NCBI GenBank assembly: GCA_937864115.1
Contig: CALMII010000045.1
Location: 1-47,085, forward strand
Length of the DNA: 47,085 nucleotides
Direction of reading: 5' to 3'
From: an uncultured Steroidobacter sp.
GTDB taxonomy: Bacteria > Pseudomonadota > Gammaproteobacteria > Steroidobacterales > Steroidobacteraceae
Under the pieces are notes generated by a model, which was not told where the DNA came from, did not search any database, and was given only the letters and a program-made list of their open reading frames with translations. Shown here in pieces: positions 34,707 to 42,052 of this stretch (position 1 is its first letter; every line of letters starts with the position of its first letter). Both the position numbers and the translations under genes were made by a program.

Positions 34707-34780
34707 GTGGGGCCGGCTTTCCCGCGGGATTCCTTCGGTCACAGCCGGCCTCTTCAGAGTCTGGCTGAAGCCTGACCTAC
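34707..34780. repeat. Opposed REP-like pair with an enlarged loop
   Basis: The GC-rich palindrome arms GGCCGGCT (34711) and AGCCGGCC (34743-34750) are separated by 24 bases that include CCCGCGGG, rather than the usual two. A second palindrome, GTCTGGCTGAAGCCTGAC (34759-34776), follows with one mismatch. The pair lies between the carboxylesterase start and the upstream gene's end. Confidence 0.8.
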
Positions 34781-34849
34781 AGAAACCCCCGTCCTGTCCC
34801 CCGTTCAGCGCGCCGCAGGCCGGGCAGCGCGAACGGCTTCTTCTTCATT

Positions 34850-36115
34850 TCAATTCCCCGCATTGGCCAGGTTTTTCGGCGGCAGGATCACGGCCGTCGG
34901 TCCAGCCTGCATCTTCGACTTCGGATCGATCACGATGCCGTCGACGACGCGGATGGACGGAATCGCCGCCATCGTGCGCTGCGGCTCCGGCACGGCCTGC
35001 GACCTGTACGACTGCACGGAGGCGACCTGCTGCGCCGAATCCGGCGTCATCACGAACGCGGGAAGGGCATCGACGCGCAGTGCATAGGAAATATGCGTCT
35101 TCTCGCCCTTCGGTCCGCTCGGGCTGTAGTCGGCATTGCGTTGCAGGGCGTAGTACACGCCCGGCAACTGCACCCACGTCAGCGACTCGATCACCGGGCC
35201 GCGCGCATTGACCCAGCCGGTGTACACGTCCTTCCACGGGCGATAGCCGCCGACGTAGCCGGTCAGCGATCCATCCGCTTTCATTTCGAACCTGACCTGC
35301 GCGCGCAGCAGTTCGAGATCGCGCCAGTAGGCGGGCTCGCGCAGCATGCCCGTGACAGGTTTCGTCGAAGTGATGACGCCGTTCTTCGATTGCGCAGGAA
35401 AGATGGCTTCGTATTTTTCGTCGGGCTTGATGCTGAAGGTGTAGTCGCGAGCGATGTTGCCGTTGCCGTCCTTCACCATCTTGTCGGCACTGACGAAGAA
35501 GCCGACCGTCACGTCCTTGTCGTTCAGCGGATCGTCGCCCTTGCCGGCAACGACGATCACCGTGGTCCAGCCACCGTTGCGCATCGAGTCGTTGAACTGC
35601 AGCGCGCCGCTCGACAGGCGCGGCGGGCCGCGATACGTCTTCCAGCAGCCGACGGTGCGGTAGAACTCGTTGTCGATGCCCTTCTCGCCCGTCGGGCTGG
35701 TGAAACCGTTCTTCCTGTTGCCGTCGAGATCGATGCCTTCGCCGATCGTGCCGCTGACGCCGACCAGCCCCGGATCGGGCGTCGATGTCGGATGCACATA
35801 GACGTTCGCGCGATCCTTGCCGCGGAACGCCATCTGGTTCTGGCCGTGCACGGGACTGCGCGTCGGATTCGCAGGATTGCGCAGCCACTTTGCTTCTTCT
35901 TCGGTGTAGCCGGCGTCGACCAGCACCTTGATCCAGTCGATTTCGGGATTGGTGCCGGCGGGACAGTCGGTGCCCGGATCGATGACGCCGTCCTTCGCGC
36001 CGTAGTACATCGCCGGCTCGTTCCATTCGACGACGTAGGTCTTCGTCCAGCCGGCGTTAGCGATGCCGGGCAGCGCGACGGCGGCGAGCGCCAGTACGGC
36101 GGCACAGTGGTTCAT
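34850..36115 (-). CDS. Exported protein of unknown function linked to DUF1552/DUF1592
   Basis: 421 residues from the ATG at 36115, which has GAGGAG about nine bases ahead; an alternative ATG at 36130 overlaps the stop of the DUF1552 gene. A signal peptide (NHCAAVLALAAVALPGIANA) is followed by a mature domain I do not recognise. It starts GWTKTYVVEWNEPAMYYGAKDG, contains DGNRKNGFTSPTGEKGIDNE and GCWKTYRGPP, and is rich in aromatic and polar residues, suggesting an extracellular beta-rich protein. The C-terminus holds a proline-rich tail. It is the third gene of an apparent operon with DUF1592 and DUF1552 proteins, so it probably acts with them on the same substrate. Confidence 0.8.
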   Translation of the reverse strand: MNHCAAVLALAAVALPGIANAGWTKTYVVEWNEPAMYYGAKDGVIDPGTDCPAGTNPEIDWIKVLVDAGYTEEEAKWLRNPANPTRSPVHGQNQMAFRGKDRANVYVHPTSTPDPGLVGVSGTIGEGIDLDGNRKNGFTSPTGEKGIDNEFYRTVGCWKTYRGPPRLSSGALQFNDSMRNGGWTTVIVVAGKGDDPLNDKDVTVGFFVSADKMVKDGNGNIARDYTFSIKPDEKYEAIFPAQSKNGVITSTKPVTGMLREPAYWRDLELLRAQVRFEMKADGSLTGYVGGYRPWKDVYTGWVNARGPVIESLTWVQLPGVYYALQRNADYSPSGPKGEKTHISYALRVDALPAFVMTPDSAQQVASVQSYRSQAVPEPQRTMAAIPSIRVVDGIVIDPKSKMQAGPTAVILPPKNLANAGN

Positions 36116-36126
36116 GGGCACACTCC

Positions 36127-37482
36127 TCATGCCATGACTTCGCTGATCGGGTTCGAGGTCTTCATGGAGCCCGCACCGAATTCGCCGATCGACGCGCCGG
36201 CGAGCTGCATCGCCGTAAGCGACACGCGCGTCACCGAATCGCCGTGACCGGCGATGTGCTGGCCGGCCTTGTGCCGCCCGCCCGCGCCACCGGCGAGGAA
36301 CATCGGAATGTTCTCGATCGCATGGATCTTGGCGTAACCGGTATCGCTGAACGCCAGCACCAGCGAATTATCGAGCAGCGTGCCGTCACCTTCCTTGATG
36401 GCATCGAGTTCGGCGAGGAAGGCGCCGAGTCCCTGCATCACCAGGCCAGCGAGCCGGCTGGTTTCCGGCTGGTAGCCGAGCTTCGCATCGGTCGGTTCGT
36501 CGTGCGTGATCTGGTGATAGATCTTGCTGTTGCCGGCCATGTAGGTTTCGGACGCGCCCGAGGTGTGCACGAACGTGAACACGCGCGACTGGTTGCAGGC
36601 GAGTCCCATGGCGAGCAGCTTCGCCAGCGTCTTCGTGTTCTCGTTCACGAGTTCGACCGAGGCGCCGCGCGCAATCTCTTTCGGCGCGGCCGGGATCACG
36701 CAGGCTTCGCATTTCTCCGGCTTCTGCAACTGGACGGCGAGCTGGTTTTCCATGTCGCGCACCGAGCTGAAATACTGATCCAGCTTCACCTGGTCATCCT
36801 TGCCGAGCCCCTTCATCAGCGCCTTGCGCTCGTCGGTGACGGCCGAGAGCACGCTCTGGCGCAGCATGATCGACGGATCGGGCTTCCAGTCGTCGCTGTT
36901 CGGATCCTGGAAGTCGGGCCCGAACAGACGCGTGTACAGCGCGAGCGGCGTGACGTCGGGCGAAGCAAACGTCGAACCGGTGCGCGTGGAATAGCTGACC
37001 GGCTGACGCGAGATCGACGCATCGACGTCGATGGACTTGAAGCGCGTGCCGGTACCGATCGCATCGGCCACCTTGGTGTCGAACGACGGCCCGTCGAAGC
37101 GGCTGGCCGTCGCCGGCGCGATGCCGGAGAGGATCGATGCGTGACCGCTCCAGTGCACGAGATTCGCGCGCCCGTCGCCGATGACGCGAAAGCCGGAGAA
37201 CACCGAGACCTTGTCCTTCACACCCGCGATGGCTTCCAGCTCCGGCATGACTTCGTAGCCGGCACCGACCTTGGTCGGCACCCAGCGCGTGCCGCCGGTC
37301 GGCGTATCCGTCAGGCCCAGTCCCCAGAAATAAGTACCGAAGCGCGTCGGCAGCGGCGCGCCGCTGGCTAATGCGGTGCCGTTGGTATTGAGGAACAGAT
37401 CGAGCACCGGCAGACCGACCGATACGGCCGTGCCACCGATGAGACCTCGCAGAACCGAACGACGGGTGAGACGCGTTTTCAT
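36127..37482 (-). CDS. DUF1552 protein with twin-arginine signal
   Basis: 451 residues from the ATG at 37482 (GGAG ahead), which gives a Tat signal (RLTRRSVLRGLIGGTAVSVG). The open frame upstream overlaps the preceding gene and is rejected. The body matches DUF1552 proteins: GTYFWGLGLTDTPTGG, LVHWSGHASILSGIAP, KSIDVDASISRQPVSYS and near the end NSLVLAFSDTGYAKIHAIENIPMFLAGGAGG. The family resembles sulfatase/alkaline-phosphatase-fold DUF1501 proteins; its reaction is unknown. The Tat signal implies folding before export. It begins four bases after the DUF1592 stop, so the two are tightly coupled. Confidence 0.92.
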   Translation of the reverse strand: MKTRLTRRSVLRGLIGGTAVSVGLPVLDLFLNTNGTALASGAPLPTRFGTYFWGLGLTDTPTGGTRWVPTKVGAGYEVMPELEAIAGVKDKVSVFSGFRVIGDGRANLVHWSGHASILSGIAPATASRFDGPSFDTKVADAIGTGTRFKSIDVDASISRQPVSYSTRTGSTFASPDVTPLALYTRLFGPDFQDPNSDDWKPDPSIMLRQSVLSAVTDERKALMKGLGKDDQVKLDQYFSSVRDMENQLAVQLQKPEKCEACVIPAAPKEIARGASVELVNENTKTLAKLLAMGLACNQSRVFTFVHTSGASETYMAGNSKIYHQITHDEPTDAKLGYQPETSRLAGLVMQGLGAFLAELDAIKEGDGTLLDNSLVLAFSDTGYAKIHAIENIPMFLAGGAGGRHKAGQHIAGHGDSVTRVSLTAMQLAGASIGEFGAGSMKTSNPISEVMA

Positions 37483-37486
37483 CGCA

Positions 37487-39157
37487 CTACTCCGCAGGTG
37501 AAGGCGACGGCGCCGCCGTGCTGGCGACCGTCGCGGCATTCGATGCCTGCTTCGGCATCGCGACTCTGAAGAACTCGGGGCTGGCGGCGACGCTCGCGAC
37601 CAGATCGGGAAAGCGATAGCCGCTCGCAGCGAAGGCCTGCGTCTGCGCGGCGAGATAGGAACGATCGCGTCCGACTGTCTTCTGGCCGACGCCATATTGA
37701 TAGACGTTGCGGACCAGGCACGCCGGCACGCGCGGCTCGTTGCGCAGGTAGTCGCCGAGACCTTGGGCACCGTCGAACTTCACGTCCTTGAGTTCCGCCG
37801 TCACGTCGATGGGCATGCCGTTCTCGATCGTGCGCAACTGGCCGAGGCCGTCGAAGTGTTCGAGCGCGAGACCGATCGGATCGGTGCGCCGGTGACAGCC
37901 AGAGCAGCCTTCGTTCTCCATGTGATCGAGCAGGCGGCCGCGCACCGTGCCCTGCTTGCTGTCCTGCACCTTGGAGAAGTCGACGTTCGCCGGCGGCTGC
38001 GGCGTCGCCTGACACATGAAGATCTCCAGCACCTTGATGCCGCGGCGCGTCGGCGATGACGTGCCGGGATGCGCGTTCAGCGCGAGGAAACCGACGTCGG
38101 TCAGGATGCCGGAGCGTTCGGAGGATTCGGGAAACCGGTAAGTCGTCCACTCCGCCTTCGATGCGAACGGCACGCCGTACACCGAGGCCAGCGGCCGGCT
38201 GATGAACGCTTCGTTCGAGGTGAACAGATCGCGATAGTCGCCCTGCTTCTCGACCAGCAGATCGACCGTGCGCAGCAGCATCTGCTCGCGTGCGTTCTCG
38301 GCGATGGACTGATTGAACTTGGGATAGATCGCCGGATCCTTGACCAGGTTGCCGAAGCCGTCGAGCTGCAGCATGTCGGCGAAGAAGGCGCGCGCGCCCT
38401 GCTCGAACTTCGGCGAGGCGATCAGGCGCGCGATCTGCCTGTCGAGTTCGTCCTGCGAATGCAGCGCACCGCTGCGGGCCGCGGCCAGCAAGTCGGCATC
38501 GGGCGCCGAGTCCCAGATCAGGAACGAAAGGCGCGACGCCTTGGTGTAGGCATCGAGCCGGTACTGCCCGGCGTTTGCGGGATCAGGCTCCGCCATCTCG
38601 ATGCGGAACAGGAAATCGGGCGCGACCAGCAGGCTCGTCAGCGCCAGCTTGAGACCGGCGTAGAAATCGCCGGCCTGCTTCGCACCGAGGGCAGCAGACT
38701 TGAGTCGCACCTGGACTTCGCTTGCAGCGAGCGGCCGGCGGAACAACCGCTCGCCCTGGCGTTCGATGAAGGCCTGCGCACAGGCGTCGTCAGGTGCGGC
38801 GGGATCCTGCGGCGTGCAGCCGACGAGTTTCTCGCGACGCTTGTCGTCCAGCGCCTGAGCCGCGATGTTGCCGGCGAGCGCGAAGTACTGTTCGAAACCC
38901 GCCGAGGTGAGCGAGAGTTCGGCGCTGCCGAGTGCGAGCAGTCCGTCCTCGCGACGTTCCGGCTCGAAGCGGGCTTCGATCTTGACGTCCGGCCCGAGAA
39001 CGTCCGCGATGGTGTGCCGGTACTGCGATTCCGTGATGCGGCGCAGGGCCACCTTCACCGTGTCCGCATTCTGTGACGCGGGGGCCGCAAATGACCCGGC
39101 CGCGTGAGCGATTGCCACGCAAGCCAGCACTCCCAGCGCAGTGTGCTTCTTCGACAA
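37487..39157 (-). CDS. DUF1592/DUF1588-type c-heme protein
   Basis: 556 residues if translation starts at the TTG at 39157, chosen because AGGGGGA stands just ahead and a signal peptide follows at once (SKKHTALGVLACVAIAHAAG). An ATG 25 codons upstream is the alternative. The modules resemble the planctomycete/myxobacterial domain series: DUF1587-like RRITESQYRHTIADVLG, DUF1595-like GERLFRRPLAASEVQ, DUF1592-like YRLDAYTKASRLSFLIWDS, DUF1588-like LNAHPGTSSPTRRGIKVLE, and DUF1585-like at the end. One c-heme site, GCSGCHRRTDPIGLALEHFD, is present; the extra N-terminal cytochrome of longer relatives is missing. It is probably a periplasmic or surface oxidoreductase with DUF1552 as partner. Confidence 0.92.
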   Translation of the reverse strand: MSKKHTALGVLACVAIAHAAGSFAAPASQNADTVKVALRRITESQYRHTIADVLGPDVKIEARFEPERREDGLLALGSAELSLTSAGFEQYFALAGNIAAQALDDKRREKLVGCTPQDPAAPDDACAQAFIERQGERLFRRPLAASEVQVRLKSAALGAKQAGDFYAGLKLALTSLLVAPDFLFRIEMAEPDPANAGQYRLDAYTKASRLSFLIWDSAPDADLLAAARSGALHSQDELDRQIARLIASPKFEQGARAFFADMLQLDGFGNLVKDPAIYPKFNQSIAENAREQMLLRTVDLLVEKQGDYRDLFTSNEAFISRPLASVYGVPFASKAEWTTYRFPESSERSGILTDVGFLALNAHPGTSSPTRRGIKVLEIFMCQATPQPPANVDFSKVQDSKQGTVRGRLLDHMENEGCSGCHRRTDPIGLALEHFDGLGQLRTIENGMPIDVTAELKDVKFDGAQGLGDYLRNEPRVPACLVRNVYQYGVGQKTVGRDRSYLAAQTQAFAASGYRFPDLVASVAASPEFFRVAMPKQASNAATVASTAAPSPSPAE

Positions 39158-39312
39158 TGTCTTCCCCCTCACCGCGGCGGGCGGCGCCGGCGGCATGATC
39201 GGACCGTAGTACATTACTGGAGCGAACGTCAATTTACAGACAGGCCGTCGGCAGGGTTCTTGACGTTACTTGAGCCAGGCGGCGGTCCCGCCTGTGTTGC
39301 GGACGCAACGGG

Positions 39313-39774
39313 TCAGTCTTCTTCCTCGCGGAACCGGTCGTGGCAGGACTTGCACGTCCCGCCCAGTTCGCGCCATTGCGCCCGGATGGCGCCGACATCG
39401 CTGCCCGCCGCGACCTGCACGAGTTTGCGGGCGTGCTCGCTCATGGCGTCCTGTGCGGCCTTGAACTCCCCGCCGGACTTCCAGATCTCGGGTTTCGCCT
39501 GGGTATCGATTTCCGACTCCGGTCCGCTGCCCGCCGGGAACCAGAACGGCTGCTGCTTCGCCAGCTCCTCGATCTGCCGGGCGTTGTAACGGATGCTGGC
39601 GAGCGACGGCGACGACGCTTTCAGTTCGTCGCCGACGGCCTTGAATGCGGCGCCGATGTCGCGAAGTCCCGCCTGCCGGCCCTGGATGATGGGCTCGGGA
39701 TCGAAATCCTCATCGGCGAGAACGAGCGCGGTGCAGGCGAGCAGTACGGCGGCAGGAACGATCGAGCGTTTCAT
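39313..39774 (-). CDS. Cytochrome c' family protein
   Basis: 153 residues from the second of two adjacent ATGs (39774), the one with suitable spacing to AGAGGG. A signal peptide (MKRSIVPAAVLLACTALVLA) precedes a four-helix-bundle domain ending in the heme-binding motif CKSCHDRFR (141-149). This C-terminal CxxCHxxFR is diagnostic for cytochrome c' / c556. These periplasmic proteins carry electrons or bind NO. The gene follows the HiPIP gene by 19 bases and precedes the DUF1592 gene by 155 bases. Confidence 0.92.
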   Translation of the reverse strand: MKRSIVPAAVLLACTALVLADEDFDPEPIIQGRQAGLRDIGAAFKAVGDELKASSPSLASIRYNARQIEELAKQQPFWFPAGSGPESEIDTQAKPEIWKSGGEFKAAQDAMSEHARKLVQVAAGSDVGAIRAQWRELGGTCKSCHDRFREEED

Positions 39775-39793
39775 CATCACCCTCTTCTGCATG

Positions 39794-40084
39794 TCAGGCG
39801 CGCCGCGTCCAGGAAACGCAGTGCCCCTTCGCATTCACCTGTCCGCGCAGTACTTCGCAGTGGCCGCAGCTGCTGCCGGCATCGGCCTTGAAGAAGGAGC
39901 AACCGCCGCAGACTTCCGCGGCGTCGGCGCCCGCGTCGATGTAATCGAGCGATTCGCGCATCTCGTGTTCGCTGTCCGGCAGTTCGTCGGGATCGACGCA
40001 TGCGCCGTACGCCGCCTTCACCGCGAGCGCCACGGGCACTTGCAGGCCCATGAAAAGGAAGCAGCGACGGCGGATGGCTGACAT
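39794..40084 (-). CDS. High-potential iron-sulfur protein (HiPIP)
   Basis: 96 residues from the ATG at 40084, with GAGGAG seven bases ahead. The N-terminus has a run of arginines before a hydrophobic stretch (IRRRCFLFMGLQVPVALAV), consistent with Tat export, which HiPIPs use. The likely 4Fe-4S ligands are Cys59, Cys62, Cys76 and Cys89. The end fits the HiPIP signature C-x6-V-x3-G-x-C-x2-W, with His88 in place of the usual Trp or Tyr; Cys73 is extra. HiPIPs carry electrons at high potential in the periplasm, often to c-type cytochromes. The cytochrome c' gene follows by 19 bases and is a plausible redox partner. Confidence 0.93.
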   Translation of the reverse strand: MSAIRRRCFLFMGLQVPVALAVKAAYGACVDPDELPDSEHEMRESLDYIDAGADAAEVCGGCSFFKADAGSSCGHCEVLRGQVNAKGHCVSWTRRA

Positions 40085-40182
40085 GGACGGCTCCTCAAAT
40101 GCCGGTTTCGCGCTGTAGATACGTACTAATGGTGAGACAGTCAATAGAATTGTCGATCCTTGGCACGCACTGCTTTTCTTCT

Positions 40183-40234
40183 GTAGGTCAGGCTTCAGCC
40201 TGACAGTGCTCAGGCCGGCTGAAGCCGGCCCCAC
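40183..40234. repeat. Opposed REP-like pair upstream of the TetR gene
   Basis: GTCAGGCTTCAGCCTGAC (40187-40204) is followed by GGCCGGCTGAAGCCGGCC (40213-40230) in opposite orientation, both with their outer GTAGG/CCCAC flanks. The pair lies in the 272-base gap between the divergent HiPIP and TetR genes, and its right end runs into the minisatellite. Confidence 0.92.
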
Positions 40235-40317
40235 AGGAGGAGGTCCACAGGAAGAGGCCCCACAGGCAAAAGGTCCACAGGCAAAAGGTCCACAGGCAGA
40301 AGGTCCACAGGAAGAAC
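40231..40317. repeat. 15-bp minisatellite growing from the REP edge
   Basis: The heptamer CCACAGG recurs at 40231, 40245, 40260, 40275, 40290 and 40305, so five units keep an exact 15-base period (CCACAGGCAAAAGGT and variants with GAAGA or GCAGA). The unit is the outer flank of the palindromes (CCCACAGGAAGA) repeated. It ends about 40 bases before the TetR start codon, where copy number could change promoter spacing. Confidence 0.9.
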
Positions 40318-40356
40318 GCTCGCTCAAGCAAGCGCCGTTGGGCTATAACCTCACGC

Positions 40357-41007
40357 ATGCCCCGCACTGCCGCACAGAAGACAGCAAAGCATCCGACGCC
40401 GCCGAAGGGCCGTCGCCTCGCGCCCGAACTGCGTCGCGCGCAGATCCTCGACGCCGCCGCGCGCATGGTGGTGGAGCAGGGCTATCTGCCGCTGCCCATC
40501 GAACAGCTCGGCCGGCTGGCGGGCGCCAGCAAGGCGCTGGTCTATGCCTACTTCCCGACGCAGTACGCGCTGTTCAATGCCCTGCTCGATCGCGAATTCC
40601 AGGGCCTGACACTCGCCGGGTTCGACACGGCCTCGCGGATCGGCGATCTGGACCAGGCCGCGCAGCTGTGCGCGATCATGTATTACGAACACGTGGCGCG
40701 CAGCGGGCCGCTGCTGCACATCCTGATGACGGACCTGTACATGAAGGGTCACATCGAACCGCGCCTGCGGCAGCAGCGCGATGCGGTGCTGCAGCGCCTG
40801 CTGGCGCTGGCGACGCCGGCGCTGCCGCTGAGCGAGGCGGAGATCGTCGCCGCGGTCGAGATGATGACGGCCATTCCCGAAGAGGCCGGGCGGCTGGTCT
40901 TCAACAACGAACTCGATCCGACGACGGCGCGTCAGATCTGCAACGGGCTGATCGCGAGCAGCCTCAAGGCGCTGCGCGCGCCCGCGAAGGTGTCGATCCC
41001 CGACTGA
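40357..41007 (+). CDS. TetR family transcriptional regulator
   Basis: 216 residues. The N-terminal DNA-binding domain (about 26-72) has the TetR pattern RRAQILDAAARMVVEQGY, then the HTH and recognition helix LGRLAGASKALVYAYFP. The ligand-binding half (about 85-205) is helical, with a hydrophobic stretch LHILMTDLYMKGHI. TetR proteins are usually repressors released by small ligands. It is divergent from the HiPIP operon, a plausible target, and its 3' end overlaps the convergent second TetR-type gene by 44 bases. Confidence 0.92.
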   Translation: MPRTAAQKTAKHPTPPKGRRLAPELRRAQILDAAARMVVEQGYLPLPIEQLGRLAGASKALVYAYFPTQYALFNALLDREFQGLTLAGFDTASRIGDLDQAAQLCAIMYYEHVARSGPLLHILMTDLYMKGHIEPRLRQQRDAVLQRLLALATPALPLSEAEIVAAVEMMTAIPEEAGRLVFNNELDPTTARQICNGLIASSLKALRAPAKVSIPD

Positions 41008-41848
41008 CCAGATCGCGCGACCCCTGCAGCATCAGCGTCAGGCACAGGCGCTCGGCGGCTTCCTCGGAAATCTTCCCGTCCGCGATCACCTTGCCGGCGC
41101 GCAGGCACAGGGTCGTGAGCACGACGGTCGTGCCGAGCGCCAGCGAGCGCGGAATGCCGTACAGCTCCATCAGGTCGCTGGCGTGCGACTGCACTTCGGT
41201 ATCGCGCTTCTCGCGGTTTTCCGCCCGCAGCATGGCCCGCACGCCCGGGCTGCTCAGCAGGATCTGCAGCAACCGGCCGCGCTGCCCGATGTGCCGCAGG
41301 TAGGCGCGGGTGATGCGGGTGATGCGTTCGTAGTGATCGTCGGTGCGGCTCAGCTCCGCTTCGCGCGCCGCGCTGATGCGGGCGAACTCGCGGCGCGCCA
41401 GTTCGCCGAACAGTTCTTCGCGGCTGCGGAAATAGTTGTAGGACTGCGTCTCGCTGATGCCGGCGATGGCGGCGATGCGCTTCATGGTCGCTGCGTGCAG
41501 GCCCTGCTGCGCAATGAGATCTTCGGCGACTTTGAGCAGCTGATCGCGACGCGCGGACGGATCGAGGCGCGTGCGCGAACGGCGCGAGGACACGCGCACG
41601 GACGAGAACACGACGTCGTTGGAGGCTTTTTCCGGCGCGGCCGGCAGCGGTTCGCGCGGCGGCTTCTGTCCCGCCGCGACCTTCACCCAGTAGCCGCGGG
41701 TCGGATACGGCACCAGCAGCCGGTTGCAGATCTTCGCCAGCGCACTGCCGCTCAGGCCGACTTCGCGGGCCACCGTGCCCAGCGGTTCGCTCCAGACGCG
41801 CCGATGGAGTTCCTTGCGGCTCAGCGCAATCGGGGGTCGTCGCGTCAT
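40964..41848 (-). CDS. TetR-type regulator with an extra N-terminal HTH
   Basis: 294 residues from the ATG at 41848; no clear ribosome binding site precedes it, and an open frame continues 35 codons upstream. Residues 9-60 form a separate helix-turn-helix (LSRKELHRRVWSEPLGTVAR, then VGLSGSALAKICNRLLVP, ending PYPTRGYWVKVAAGQKPP), a module usually found alone or with other domains. After a basic linker (88-100) comes a full TetR domain (RRDQLLKVAEDLIAQQGLHA, IAAIAGISETQSYNYFRS). The C-terminal half binds an unknown ligand. Two DNA-binding heads in one chain is unusual. It lies downstream of the TonB receptor gene on the same strand, after a hairpin. Confidence 0.88.
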   Translation of the reverse strand: MTRRPPIALSRKELHRRVWSEPLGTVAREVGLSGSALAKICNRLLVPYPTRGYWVKVAAGQKPPREPLPAAPEKASNDVVFSSVRVSSRRSRTRLDPSARRDQLLKVAEDLIAQQGLHAATMKRIAAIAGISETQSYNYFRSREELFGELARREFARISAAREAELSRTDDHYERITRITRAYLRHIGQRGRLLQILLSSPGVRAMLRAENREKRDTEVQSHASDLMELYGIPRSLALGTTVVLTTLCLRAGKVIADGKISEEAAERLCLTLMLQGSRDLVSRGSTPSRARAAP

Positions 41849-42014
41849 GTGGGGGAAAAGAATCCGGCTGCAGGAAGTCGCCCCGACGCTATCGAGCGTC
41901 ATGGAGAGTGTCAACGTTGCCGTCCCGGCGATCCGGCGCGAAGCGCCGGGCAAGCCTGACGCAGTCGTGTCACGTTGGGGGTCGTCAGCGCCTGCCCGGC
42001 CTTCGCAGTCGGAA

Positions 42015-42044
42015 GGGGATGCGGCTCCGCGAAGGCCGCACCCC
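42015..42044 (-). terminator. Hairpin after the TonB receptor gene
   Basis: The stem GGGG-(A)-TGCGGC pairs with GCCGCA-CCCC around a 9-base loop, eight bases past the stop codon of the receptor. One base is bulged and there is no T-run on the minus strand, so termination strength is doubtful. Confidence 0.45.
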
Positions 42045-42052
42045 CTGCCCGA

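Noticed and set aside
40206..41303. 365-residue plus-strand frame with a repeated GPQAK motif
   Set aside because: The motif is the 15-base minisatellite read as codons, and the frame then shadows the TetR gene.
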